Notes under the pieces: generated by a model
Databases searched by the model: none
Seen by the model: only the letters and a program-made list of their open reading frames with translations
What the model was told of the DNA's origin: nothing
Assembly (NCBI RefSeq): GCF_019112545.1
Contig: NW_025064880.1
Location: forward strand, 2,416,054-2,480,053
Length of the DNA stretch: 64,000 bases
DNA from: Guyanagaster necrorhizus
Taxonomy: Eukaryota; Basidiomycota; Agaricomycetes; Agaricales; Physalacriaceae
Reading direction: 5' to 3'
Position numbers and translations under genes: made by a program
Part shown: positions 1 to 13,083 of the stretch, piece after piece
How positions within the stretch are numbered: the stretch's first letter is position 1
Layout: every line of letters starts with the position of its first letter

Positions 1-473
1 GGTGAATGAAAGAATGACCGAGCCTTTTATACATGCCGCTGGCCAAAGCGCCCTTGTCTTTGTTCTTGCCACTTTGATGATGTTTGGCCGACCGTCTTGG
101 ACAAAGTATGGCTCTGTCCAGGTTGGTGTGGTGTGCCACCGTATGGTAAGGCGAGCGACATGAATGCACAACATTCGATCAACTTGTATTCGATACCATC
201 TTATATACCACTCATTGTCAATGGATGCGACGGGCAGTTAATACCAGGAAGTGATAGCACTAACAAAAGACAGTGGTAATAATCGCATCGATGCTCTCAA
301 AAATGTTATGTTAGATTGAATTAAGTAGAGTAATTCATGATACCGTCGATATATATGCCGCTTAGAATTCCCTAAAACTAGCGAGCTCCTCAAGTTTGGA
401 CAGAATTTCCTTGAAGGCAATCAACACATGCCAATATACAAAAAAAGAGGGATAACAACCTCTCGCGCTTCAT

Positions 474-1600
474 TTACCACTCCAGAATTGATCCAGTCCT
501 CCCAATTTCATGCGCGAACCACACTCCAAGTACTGTAACCAACAATCTCATCACCATCACCTTAGTCAGCTTCATGCGTCTCTCTCGCTTTACTTGCTTA
601 TACCAGTCCTGTGTCGCGACGGCATCATAGTGCTCAAAGTATGTCTTCCGCATCCACCACCAAAACAGTGGTGCGCCACCAGGGAATATGACTGTAACCT
701 TCTCGTTCTTCCCGCTTCGATACCCCGAAAGGCAATCGGGGAAGACGGAACGAGCAGACGAGCCTGAATCTTGGTGTTCCAGTCATCCGTGGGCTGGTGT
801 TTGACTGTGAAAGACGACACAAGCCCTTCTATGACCGGCGCTACCAAATTCATGGCATAATTAGCCTGAAAACCGAATTGTGACCAGGAAGGAAACCTGA
901 AAGAAAGCTGACAGCACCTGGACCTCTTCGGTAAAAACAACAAATATGACCCGTCACTGTGTTTGGACCTGGACACCAATTCATTTCATGCAGTTTATTT
1001 ATGGCAAGAGAAAATGACCGAACCTCCCATGATATAGAAACTGGGAAATCCGGGAATTGTGGTACCACGGTATGCAGTCTGACCGCCTTTAGAAGTATAG
1101 TATTCTTTGACAGTCTGCTCGGTGCCACTGACATGGAGGGGATAGTCATCCTACAGATATTTTCTGTATTGAGCTATGACCTGAACCTGAAAGACTAGAT
1201 GCATACTGTGACGAACCCCGTGGACAGAATGATAACATCGAATGGGAATTTCTCGCCTTCATAATAGAAGATGAGAGATGGCGGGCCGATTGGAAACTGC
1301 GTACCTTTCTTTGTAATGATGTCGTCTCCGACTACGGTATCAATACCATCCCAATTGAGTCACATGTTCGGGCGATGCAGCGACTCGAGATAGAAACCAT
1401 TGACAATGAGTCGTCGACATCCGACCTCTGTCGAGACATCAGACATCGAAGTAACACCCAAAAAGCAAAGGCGCTGACTGTACGTGGGTATGAGATTATG
1501 GTGGTACTCCTTCGGTGCAAAAGTCTTGATATAGAAAATGCGGCAAGTCGTTCTTGAAAAGAGAATCGGGTTATCATGCAACCTCATTTTGTCTGCTGCC
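474..1600 (-). pseudogene. Flavin-containing monooxygenase (FMO/Baeyer-Villiger type) relic
   Basis: C-terminal part of a flavin-dependent monooxygenase, read on the minus strand. Recognisable family blocks appear in order: FAPKEYHHNLIP, GCRRLIVNGFYLESLHRPN, LNWDGI, FDVIILSTGF, TAYRGTTIPGFPSFYIMGG, GPNTVTGH, ANYAMNLVAPVIEG and VIFPGGAPLFWWWMRK, ending at a TAA at 474-476 after a hydrophobic tail. Introns of about 50 nt can still be placed, for example between MGG and PNTVTGH. At least three lesions break it. A TGA splits HRPNM from LNWDGI near 1359, which a CGA to TGA change would explain. A frameshift follows GPNTVTGH near 945, and a one-base loss lies near 750. The N-terminal FAD (GxGxxG) region was not found beyond 1600, so it is probably also 5'-truncated. 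Family assignment is firm; substrate is unknown. Confidence 0.8.
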
Positions 1601-4059
1601 AGTCTCGAGTTCTTGACCTTCTACGTGCGATGCAAAGCCCTGTACCTCTCCGTTAATTGCATGCTCCAGTTAATTTGAATTTCGAATTGATATCATCAGG
1701 ATCTCAGGCATCAAAAGCCGGATCAAAGTTCGAATTCGAAGAAAAGCATGAGGGAGAGAGTCCCTGCCGGCACAAGGCGGTACACCGTACCGCCCAGTTG
1801 TCATTTTCCAGCAACAACCATACGACCACACATGCACAAACGTTCAGAGTCGGAAGTAGCGTGAGTAGCATGCGTAGAATGGAAGTGTACCAGGGAGGAA
1901 ACCAGCTCCCGTCACCACAGGCGAAGCACTTCGTTTAGTAGGAGCCGTCTGAATCGCAATTTTCGACGTCGATACCTTGAAGCTATTTTTACTCGATCCC
2001 TACAAAACTAGCAAGATCTCGTCAAAAATCTTGCTCTTTAGAAATCACCAAAAAATCGCTCACCGGTTGTGACGGTCAAACGTGCAACTTTTTTCCACGT
2101 ATAGATAGAATTAGACCCAGGAAGTGCAAGTCTAACAGCTCCTATCCGCATACTGGCGAATCGTACTCTTCAGAGAACGCCTTGATGTTAGTCATTCAAG
2201 CAAACACGAAGAACATCCGGGATATTATCGCTTCGTAGCCAGAGCAGGTCCGAATGCCCTGCTCCATTCAATATATATCCCAGTCTGCTTCATCCAAAAT
2301 CTACAAGCCAGTCAATAGGGTTGCTAAGCCAACAATCAGCATACTTTGTTGCACGTTTGCAGCTCCGCCTCTGTCATTGTAGCAAGGTGGTCTCTAGAGA
2401 TGCTAGTCTCGGAAGGAACTCTTTCGGCTTCATCTCTCAAACAATATATCCAAGATGAGTCTTGGGCAAGGCAAGTAGCATCGATAATTGGGTATGACCT
2501 CTACAACTTCCAGCTTGGTAAGACTAGGCGTATTGGCAGATCTGATGTTGCGCGGGATGTCACCACCCATGTATGTTGCGTCTGTCGACATTGTTTACGG
2601 AACGCAAAGAGAGTAGGGTCATTGCTGCGAGCTTATAGTTTGCTTTTCTGGAGATACGAATCGGAGGGCGACGTAGTATGTACAGACGACAAGCAGAAGA
2701 TATCATATCAATTGCTAGTAACTGCATTTGCGGTATCAGTCATGAAGCGAAAATGATAAAGCATGGAGATAGTACCAAGATTATTATATGCCGCGTGGGA
2801 TGCAAGCAGGCGTCGGTTGGTCGTATTGTTGGGTTGTACGGGTTGTTACATTTTATAAGGACTCTACGGTATGGCCAGAGGGAAGAGCTAGAGGCATGTA
2901 CGTATCAGCATCTCTTTCGGAATGTGTAAGAGAACTCGCAACTCACGGATAAACAGTACGTATCGAGTGGCAACCCCGTCAGAAAATTTCTATGCCGCTT
3001 ATCTTGACAGCCAGTTTGAATGGAAAGGGAGATATCCCGTTGTGTGTGATGGGAGGTACAACGGAACGGCCTCTTTCCGATGATGTATGCGTGAGCATGG
3101 TCTGTATTGATTTCGTTAGTGTTGCTGCTAACGTCGAGTCGAAAGTGAGTCTGTCTATTGTCGTATATATATAATCAGGACACACGAGCAGAGGGAGGCA
3201 AAACGGGGCCCCCACCTCTATCAAGCGGTTGTCGAATTTCTGCATTGATTACCCTTCACACAACGATCAGCCCAAATGGGGAGAAGGATTCGCAGGAAGA
3301 ATGGCACCATTGTTCCCAAGGAACGTCCTCCTCTCCACCGCTGTATACGAACCATCCCTTCTTCTGCCGTTTCTCCGAAAATGTTACCAATATCTCCGAA
3401 TTCGCTAACATCAGTCCCACTAGCAATCAAAGACGCGGACTACACACCTGGCCCCGTTTACTTCCACCGTTTTCGATGCTCTTCCAAAACAAGTCCACCT
3501 TTTCGTGTACCATCTGTTCGACTTCCGGGTCTGATACTCCCGGCTGGTGAATCGACTGTGAGCTTCAAGGAGACGGGACCGAGAGGTTGCACACCATCGT
3601 CACATCAAGGACTTCAAACGTTTGCGGCTTTACGATGCCAAATAACCTATGGAATAATATTGAGTGTAGCATTGCGCGAAGGACATCCTTCGTCGTTGAT
3701 CGGTCTAGGACCTGAATAGATGAGCTTTCTGGTTGTTAAGGCTGACAGGCAGGAATACCAGGTCAATCGTTATTGTAGACAGACTAGACATAATGTACGT
3801 CCCAAGGAAAAAAAAGGCAAGAAGAACTGGAAGATGGATGCGAAAGGTAGAGCCTATCGCACAGCCACGTAACATAAATGAGAAGTCCTTACATAACATG
3901 CCGAACGCTCTTCAACGCGATCAGCTGCACTATTTGCGCGTGAAAACGGTGCAAGGAGTTCCGGGGAGAGCGGAGTAATCAACCAAGGCATCAATAATGC
4001 GGCCGTCACCATCGTGAGCCTCGTGAAGCTTATTCCAGGGAATCTATTCCATAGAACGA
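1601..4059. other. Unassigned stretch, probably degenerate
   Basis: About 2.5 kb with no gene I can defend. Open frames of 130-150 codons occur (2346-2756, 3158-3550, 3276-3719, all +), but none shows a recognisable domain, a consistent intron pattern or a convincing start. The right part, about 3700-4059, may hold the decayed N-terminal half of the aspartic protease that follows. A weak VDRLDIMYV-like string near 3775 could be a ruined first DTG motif, but this is speculative. Confidence 0.4.
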
Positions 4060-4871
4060 CACTCATACCTACTGTCACCGACAATCTCTATAGTCAGAAA
4101 GCTATCATGAACAATATGGTTGGTATATACCTTGCACCTATACAGCAGCTCGACAACGTCAACGGCGAGCTTTCGTAGGGTTCGTGGCTTTTATATGATA
4201 TGCTGAATTTTGACAATTGACAATTTATGGCGGGATCGACGTATCCAAGATGCCCGATAACAACAACTTCGCCGGCAAGCGAGTACTGGTGTGTTGACCA
4301 GTCCATTTCCTATGATAATACAACTGCCATTTTCTCATCAGCTGCTGGTATCGTCGACACCGGTGAATGCAATGATATACTTATGGTCTATCCACGTTTT
4401 GACGGTCAGATATACATAGGGACAACCCTGGTATACCTCGCTTCTGATGCATTCGAGAAATACCACTGGCAGTCAGCCACCCGGGCCGGAGCAACAATAG
4501 ACAGCGCTACAGGTCTTCTTCGTATCTCCTCATCTCAATACTCCAATCTTTCGAGTCTCTACTTTCGTATCAACAGCGTTAGTATTGCTTAACTCTGATC
4601 TGATACGTATTGAAATTTGCCCGTAGATAACTTATGAGCTGACACCGAATGCTCAAATCTGGCCTCGTTCGCTATCGGAGGCGACACTGGTGGTATCTAT
4701 CTTATTGTTAATGAACTTGGACGAGATATTCCCGAAGACCTCGAATTCATCAGCGGTTATGCTTTCCTGGAGAGATTCTACACCGTCCATCATACGGAGA
4801 ACTCGATAGTTGGGTTTGCTACGACTTCTACACTCATTCTGAGACAAATTAGATACTCATATCCGAATTAG
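4060..4871 (+). pseudogene. Secreted A1 (pepsin-like) aspartic protease relic
   Basis: C-terminal half of a fungal A1 aspartic protease (polyporopepsin-like). Blocks in order: IPTVTDNLYSQ (about 4064), NGELS, PITTTSPASEYW (about 4250), GIVDTG joined to TTLVYLASDAF, LLRISSSQYSNL, ITYELTPNAQIWPRS, AIGGDTGGIYLIVNELG, ISGYAFLERFYTVH and GFATTS, with a TAG at 4869-4871. The second catalytic motif DTG is intact and is rebuilt by a 57-nt intron at 4363-4419; another 49-nt intron lies at 4578-4626. Lesions: in-frame stops and a lost reading frame around 4173-4245, and a frameshift near 4670 between IWPRS and AIGGD. The first catalytic DTG half was not recognised upstream. Such enzymes are normally secreted; this copy cannot make a full protease. 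Confidence 0.8.
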
Positions 4872-5100
4872 TTACTAGTACTAGGTTGATATTATGTAGA
4901 AAGTTTTATACCTGCGAAAGAGCGTATACAATGTACGAGGATCTGATCATTAGCGAAACGTACTAAACTTCGACAATTATCATAGTAAAAAAGAGACATT
5001 TTCAGAAGTCGTGTATAAATACTGCGAAATGCATGATTCGGAGAGTAAATGTTATACATATAGTGAAGGGTATTGCATTAGTTATAAGTCGCCAGTCGAG

Positions 5101-6222
5101 TTAAATGTACGTCGCATCATTAAAACTGGCAATGGAATTGATATCAAACATGTCCGAACCGTGGTGCTCGTCGTAGGGAGGAAAGGCCTGAAATAAGTCG
5201 GCCATCGGCGCTGTGATGATAGCTGGAAACGGGTCAAGGCTTTCACCTGTGGCCGCAAACCAAAAGTGGCTGCTAATATCCACATCCGCCTTGACTCCGA
5301 ATTGAGGATCGATGCGGGCATAGTTGGGGAGCTGTGGGAGGTGGTCCGCCTAAAGGTAGGGAATTAGTGAAAAATTATTGTAGCGGAAAAAGAATCGACG
5401 CACCATTTCTAGGTTGGGAGTGTCTAGGACGAGTGATGGAACGTCGCAGCCTGAGGTGGGGACGAGAATTTCTTCCTCACCGCAGATGAACTCTTCTTGA
5501 TAGCCAGAAGCAGAAAACTGGAGCATCGAGATAGCGATTTGGTCTTCGTTGGCGATAGCTGAGGGAGAAGGGGTCCCGCGTATAGTATCATTCATCTCCA
5601 CTGCCCTCTCCAGCTCCATCCCATTAGTTCCCCCTCCAATTAACATTTCGAACCCGGCGCCCTCTATGATACGAGGATACCGATCCACTCTCTTCCTCGT
5701 CTTTTTCTGTCGCGACACCGGCGTAAATTTGTAGTTGGGATACTTCGCGCGGTGATCCTTCTTGGCGTCGTTGGCCAAGTCTCGGTAAATTTGCTGCTCT
5801 TCAGACGACAAGGCTTTCCAGAGTTCACCACAGGTCCGGCTAATCTCGCGGTGGTCACGTTCGGGTATAGTATCTTTGTTGTCGCGCCAGTAGTGGGAGC
5901 GGAAGATCATGAAGGCATTGGGGGGACGGGGTACGTGTCCGGGCATACGGCGATGCGAGGGAGTGTGGCGACGAGGGGGAGGGGTGTCAGATTGAGTCGA
6001 AGAAGGGGAAGAGACCGACGATGCTGGTGAATAGACTTCGGATACTGGACTACCAGAGTACATCAACAAGTCGGCAGCGTTCCAGCCTTGTTCTATAAGA
6101 TATAATGAATCAATGAAGCGTACCAACTCGTCACTACTGATAGACTCACCATCGCACAGAACTGGCACTTGGTTAGACAAGGGCCGAGATCGACGAGTAG
6201 TGGTAGTGCAAGTTGGGGCCAT
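5101..6222 (-). CDS. HMG-box transcription factor (MATA_HMG/Ste11-like)
   Basis: Predicted 336-aa DNA-binding protein with one HMG box at about residues 78-149 (VPRPPNAFMIFRSHYW to KYPNYKFTP). The box is followed by a basic stretch (RQKKTRKRVDRY) and preceded by an S/P-rich linker. Model: exons 6222-6150, 6092-5404 and 5349-5101, with introns of 57 nt (6149-6093, GTGAGT..TTATAG) and 54 nt (5403-5350, GTGCGT..TTTAG). Both introns keep frame if retained. The start at 6222 (MAPTC) is my choice. The frame stays open upstream to an ATG at 6387, so a longer N-terminus is possible. The PPNAFMIFRS signature is typical of fungal mating-type, Ste11 and Prf1 HMG regulators; a role in mating or pheromone response is inferred, not shown. 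It is flanked by pseudogenes on both sides but is itself unbroken. Confidence 0.85.
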
Positions 6223-7009
6223 TGGAACGCGTGTTTTAGCGAGGAAAGAGGTGTATACGAATTCTGAGAGACTGTAGACTCGTACAAGTCGAAGACGGGA
6301 GCGAATGGACTGGGGAAATATGCATTTTCGCGCTGGCCTTTTGACGGTCGTGAGTGATTGCCTTAAAGGTGAGCGTAGGAATTTCACCCCTCAGTGGTGG
6401 AACACCGTGTCTGCCTCGAGGTGTGAAAGGGTAAATCTGTCGTAATTCCCCTTCCTTGGTCACAAATAAGCCCCATTTGGTATTCCCATCATCCATCATC
6501 AACCCCATATAGACCAAGGTACGAACCAACCCTTTTTCCCCTTCACATTTCGTCACATTTCGTCACCGAGATCATAGCCAAATTTGAAATGGTGCAATCA
6601 GGACTAAGATTTCGTCACTCCAGCCGGGATTAGGCCTTCAAACCTAAAGGACTCTTTAGTTGATCCAAGGATCCATGCATTGAAATAGATCACTTTTATA
6701 TCGTTTGCATTTGCCTAAGCGCCTGCGGCAAGTGGGTAATTTGTATAACTCTTCACAGCATTAGTGGTAATGTAAAAGGTCTCTCTGTCGTATAGATAGA
6801 TTCAGCGAAATGTTATGCTTTTGTCTGGGCTACCGACATGATTAGGATCCAACCAGTCCCTTCAGACGAAGCCAAGGGCTCATGTTTGCGAAGAAATGTC
6901 GACTGAAAGCCGTTCTTCTCATCGGCAGCTAGGATATGTTTATTTCAGGTGAAGGTTAGCTTGGGATCCTTCATTGCCATATCTACAATGAACATTAGAA
7001 TTATAGGCA
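6223..7009. other. Intergenic, upstream of the HMG gene
   Basis: No gene recognised. It should contain the promoter of the minus-strand HMG-box gene. No clear TATA box stood out. Confidence 0.5.
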
Positions 7010-7330
7010 GATATGTGTCAGCAGAAGCCTACCTTCGAAGATATTCACAAGAGCATCCATGGCTTGTACCAGAAACCCCACATGGTTCATGATGTTCCCA
7101 CTGTGCGTGAACTGCTCGAGCAAATACTCGTTCGCACCATGAATTTCGATACCATCGAAACCTGTGTTCATAGGATTCTGAGAAGGTTTTGCATATACCT
7201 GGATTTCTTCAACAGTTTTATCCAGAAGGAACGATATACTGGGGGGGAAGGATCTTTTGCTGGCAGAACTTCGGGATACGCTGCACGACCGAGAGCCCAG
7301 AGCTGGCTTTTGCATGTGCAAAAGGTATCG
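7010..7330 (-). pseudogene. NADH:flavin oxidoreductase (Old Yellow Enzyme) fragment
   Basis: Short relic of an OYE-family flavoenzyme on the minus strand. It contains the block TVEEIQVYAK, then GFDGIEIHGANEYLLEQFT (the conserved substrate and FMN-proximal GVEIHGANGYLxxQF motif), read at about 7015-7210. In a shifted frame just upstream (about 7240-7320) lies LWALGRAAYPEVL, the segment that normally precedes it, so the two are separated by a frameshift. No N- or C-terminal domains remain. A dead fragment, not a small gene. Confidence 0.72.
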
Positions 7331-8087
7331 AGGTCGAGCGTCATGATATACAGAACATGGTAGAATGGAAATTATTCTGCAAATTGTTGGATCAGGTCAA
7401 GTATTTGATGCTGACCGGGTCCGACCCCCCGGTCGGTCAAATGGGTCAGATAGGCAGACAATAGGGCAAAGAACGCGATAAGAAACAGCTGTAGTCAAGT
7501 AAATTGTTCATTCTTTTGGATTTCTCCGGTCAAAGGTTTTAAACCGAGGTATATTTGCGAAGAAATTTTATGAAGTAGAGGTGTGCCTCACACATCGGAA
7601 CGATAATTGGGTTCAGTAAAGCCGGGAAATAGATCGACTGTCGTCCGACAACCAATACCCATCACTCAGAAAAGGAACAAACAATTCTAGTTGCGGTAAC
7701 GGAATACCGACTCAACTTTGGCACGTTTAGAGCAAAAATAACTTGATCCCCACTGACCCCAATCCCCCGGTCGTAGAGGTCAGACAAATGTTTGTTGACC
7801 TCTTGTTTGACTGCCTACCAGGGGTCATGCCAACACTATTTAAATAACAGATGAGATATGAGTTTCGCGAGGACATAATATAAGGACCATTAAATTTCCA
7901 ATACGTTCAGCTTGGTCACGGGACTAAATGACAAACATAGCACAACTAATCGCCACCGCACGGACCGGGTGAGTCACACAGGCAAGACGTTCACTACAAC
8001 TCCGACTATCACTGTTATTTTTCACCTTTTCCTTTTTTCTCTTTCTCATCGTGCGGTGCCCCGTAAAAACCATTGTTTTGAACGAAT
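7331..8087. other. Intergenic, upstream of prp4
   Basis: No gene recognised. It contains the promoter region of prp4, with a pyrimidine-rich tract at about 8018-8050 shortly before the start codon. Confidence 0.5.
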
Positions 8088-10589
<2,502 letters not shown>

Positions 10590-10828
10590 ATAGTCGGACT
10601 CCATATACATGAAGTGGGCGAGTCCTTCCTACATGGCACTTATACATATGTTGTACTTATAGCCGTTATCGCATCTGATTTGACAGCAGCCGTTAAAGAA
10701 CAGCGTCTTGGTTTCGACCGGGCAGACTTGGCTGACATCACCGCTGTTATCAACGGTGCACGTCATGTACCCGTCTCTCCGGCTGTAGTCTTGTTTGTAA
10801 CCCATGGCTGTCAAGGCACGGCAACAGG

Positions 10829-10836
10829 TATATAAA
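10829..10836 (+). promoter_or_regulatory. TATA box of the first cyclase gene
   Basis: TATATAAA about 35-40 nt before the ATG at 10871, in the 281-nt spacer after prp4. Confidence 0.5.
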
Positions 10837-10870
10837 CCAAGCGAAAATCATCAGTATACGTTGCAGTGTC

Positions 10871-12671
10871 ATGACTTCCTGCGGACTCGTGCCGAAGACC
10901 AGTGATGGAAGGCCATTGCCGTCGTTTGACGAGCTTCCCCATTTCCACAGCTTCAAGGGTTGTGCATGGGGATTATGGGGAGAGGACGACCAGCTTGGGA
11001 CTATCAACTTGCTGACCGATGATGTTGTCAAGCAAGCCGCCAGGGAAGAGATCATGTAGGAGCTTATCGTTATCCTTTCGTCATATTATGCTTATCTGGA
11101 TCCATGAATCAGAACAGGCCAAAGTGTATCGTTGAATTGGTGGGTGCTTCCTGTGATTACTTCCTTTGTGCACTTCTAATGAAATTTAGGCCAATCAACT
11201 TTCCGGAGAAGGTATGCATGGGCTATATTCCGCTCGTGCTAGCCAAGTGGATTGATCACTCTTGTAGCCATTATTCAAACGTAAAGCTGCGCAAATCTAC
11301 ATGATTCCTGATGAGAGAGGATACGCCCACCGGGAAGATGAGATAGAAATGGTTCGTGCAAGGAATCTTCTATATATGGTGTGCACACCAAGTCACACAA
11401 CGTCGACAGGACACGCAATCGGGTTCGCAGTGGGATGGAATGACCCACTTGGGCGTCGTGGCCCACAATGTCTTCTATAACAAGTATGCCGTTTTCTTTT
11501 CCCTTACGCGTCGCCGCCTTTTAACGAGCTTCTATGTCAGCACTCCTAAGGATATGCTCCTAAGTGGCAAGGTTCCTATTCCTGATCCTACGAATATAGA
11601 CCCCCGATTGTCCAGACTAGGGATCCAAAGTGCGTCAAGGCTATCCTCCGTCTGGTACGCCTGTGACCATAAAATCCCACCCCAGACTGGGCAGACCACG
11701 GAATTTGTGGTCGCGGTGTGTTCCTCGACCTCGTCGATTTCTACATCTCTTCTGGAGATCCTCTGCCGTACGATCCCTGGACCACTTATGCGATCACGGT
11801 GCCTGAACTTGAGGCGTGTGCTGCGAAGCAGGGCGTAAAGTTCAGAGCAGGAGATATTTTACTCATCCGTGTAGGTCACATCAAACGTTACAACGAGTCG
11901 TCGCAGGAGGAGAAGGATGCTGTGGGAAGCAGGGACGAAGAGACACTGTAAGCCGTTTTTTTTTTGATGCTGTGCTCTGTCAAGGCCTGATTGATTTCTG
12001 ACAGGGCCGGTATCGACCAGTCGGACGATATGAAGCGTTTCCTGTGGTAGGACACAGGTGTTTCTGTAGGAGATGTTCCAGGAAGCTCACGGCTGATGAA
12101 CAAGGGACAATCACTTCTCCGCTATCGTCTCTGATCAACCTGCCTTAGAGGTCCGTATAATTTACACGGTAACTATCCAGTAATTTACGTGGACCAACGT
12201 AGCGCTGGCCACCACCGGCAGGTGTGCCTCATATTCACCAGGTACGTCGCTGCACTATCAGAGCTTCTGTGGATTTTTAGAACATCTTTCTAGACGATCT
12301 TGGGGTAAGCTTCCAAAGCTGCATAGTCATTCTATCGGACTCATCTTTGTAAAGTTTGTGGGGTATGCCCATTGGTAAGTACAGACAGAAACCCACGTCT
12401 GTGTCGCTCATTGTTTATTCTAATCAAGGTGAAATGTTTGACCTCGAGAAGTTGTCACAAGTCTGCAAGAAAACGAGTCGATACACTTTCTTCTTCTCGT
12501 CGTGGCCTCTTCCGATGTACGTAACATGATTATGGGGTTTCATCTGAGAACTAAAGTTGCCCTATCAACAGCATCGGCGGCTGCGCGGCGCCTCCCAACG
12601 CCGCCGTAAGTATTCATTTCACCACTTATTGGTTTACTTTACTGACGACCACATGCCAGGCAATGTTCTAG
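10871..12671 (+). CDS. Putative cyclase-family (PF04199) hydrolase, copy A
   Basis: Predicted 344-aa member of the cyclase/kynurenine-formamidase-like superfamily. Blocks: FDELPHF, GCAWGLWGEDDQLGTINLL, QSGSQWDGMTH, NWADHGICGRGVFLDL, LEACAAKQGVKFRAGDILLIRVG, GIDQSDDMKRFLW, SDQPALERWPPP, LWGMPIGEMFDLE, YTFFFSSWPL and GGCAAPPNAA. Exons: 10871-11055, 11113-11139, 11190-11211, 11268-11351, 11410-11483, 11541-11629, 11686-11947, 12005-12046, 12105-12150, 12203-12241, 12294-12304 (11 nt), 12355-12374, 12429-12516, 12572-12605 and 12660-12671. The usual metal motif HxGTHxDxPxH appears as QSGSQWDGMTH (residues 109-119), keeping the Asp and last His but with Gln at the first two His positions. Substrate unknown. 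It is the tandem partner of the gene at 13084. Confidence 0.88.
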
Positions 12672-13083
12672 GTCTGAGAGACTTGCAGTGGCAAGGTTTA
12701 ATCATATAGCAAAGAGCGGTTCCCGACACTTAAGTACGCGCCATGTCATGTTGTTTTGTCTGCCTTCGGAGACATGGAAGACATTCCCTATAAGCTGACT
12801 AGTCGACATGGTTATACTGTCTCGCACGATAAGTTATTCGATGAGAAGCGGCTTTAAGATCGGCCGCCATTGTGTATTCGTTTCCTCATTTCTGGGTCTG
12901 AGTCAGGTTTTGTAAGTCACAAGGATCCGTGCGAAGTCATATTACCTAGCCCCATTCCCACCTAGCGGTCAGATGCCATGAATGTTGTCAGCTGAGGGAT
13001 CAGACTTGATGCTGCGGATAGATAGTGCTAATGTAGGAGGGCTATGTCTTCTTGTTCACTTCCTCCGAAACACCTCAACTACG
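12672..13083. other. Spacer between the two cyclase genes
   Basis: About 410 nt holding the end of copy A and the promoter of copy B; no other gene seen. Confidence 0.5.

Noticed and set aside
3276..3719. 147-codon open frame upstream of the aspartic protease
   Set aside because: No domain or splice logic in any frame; another frame gives a vague oxidase-like string that I could not confirm.
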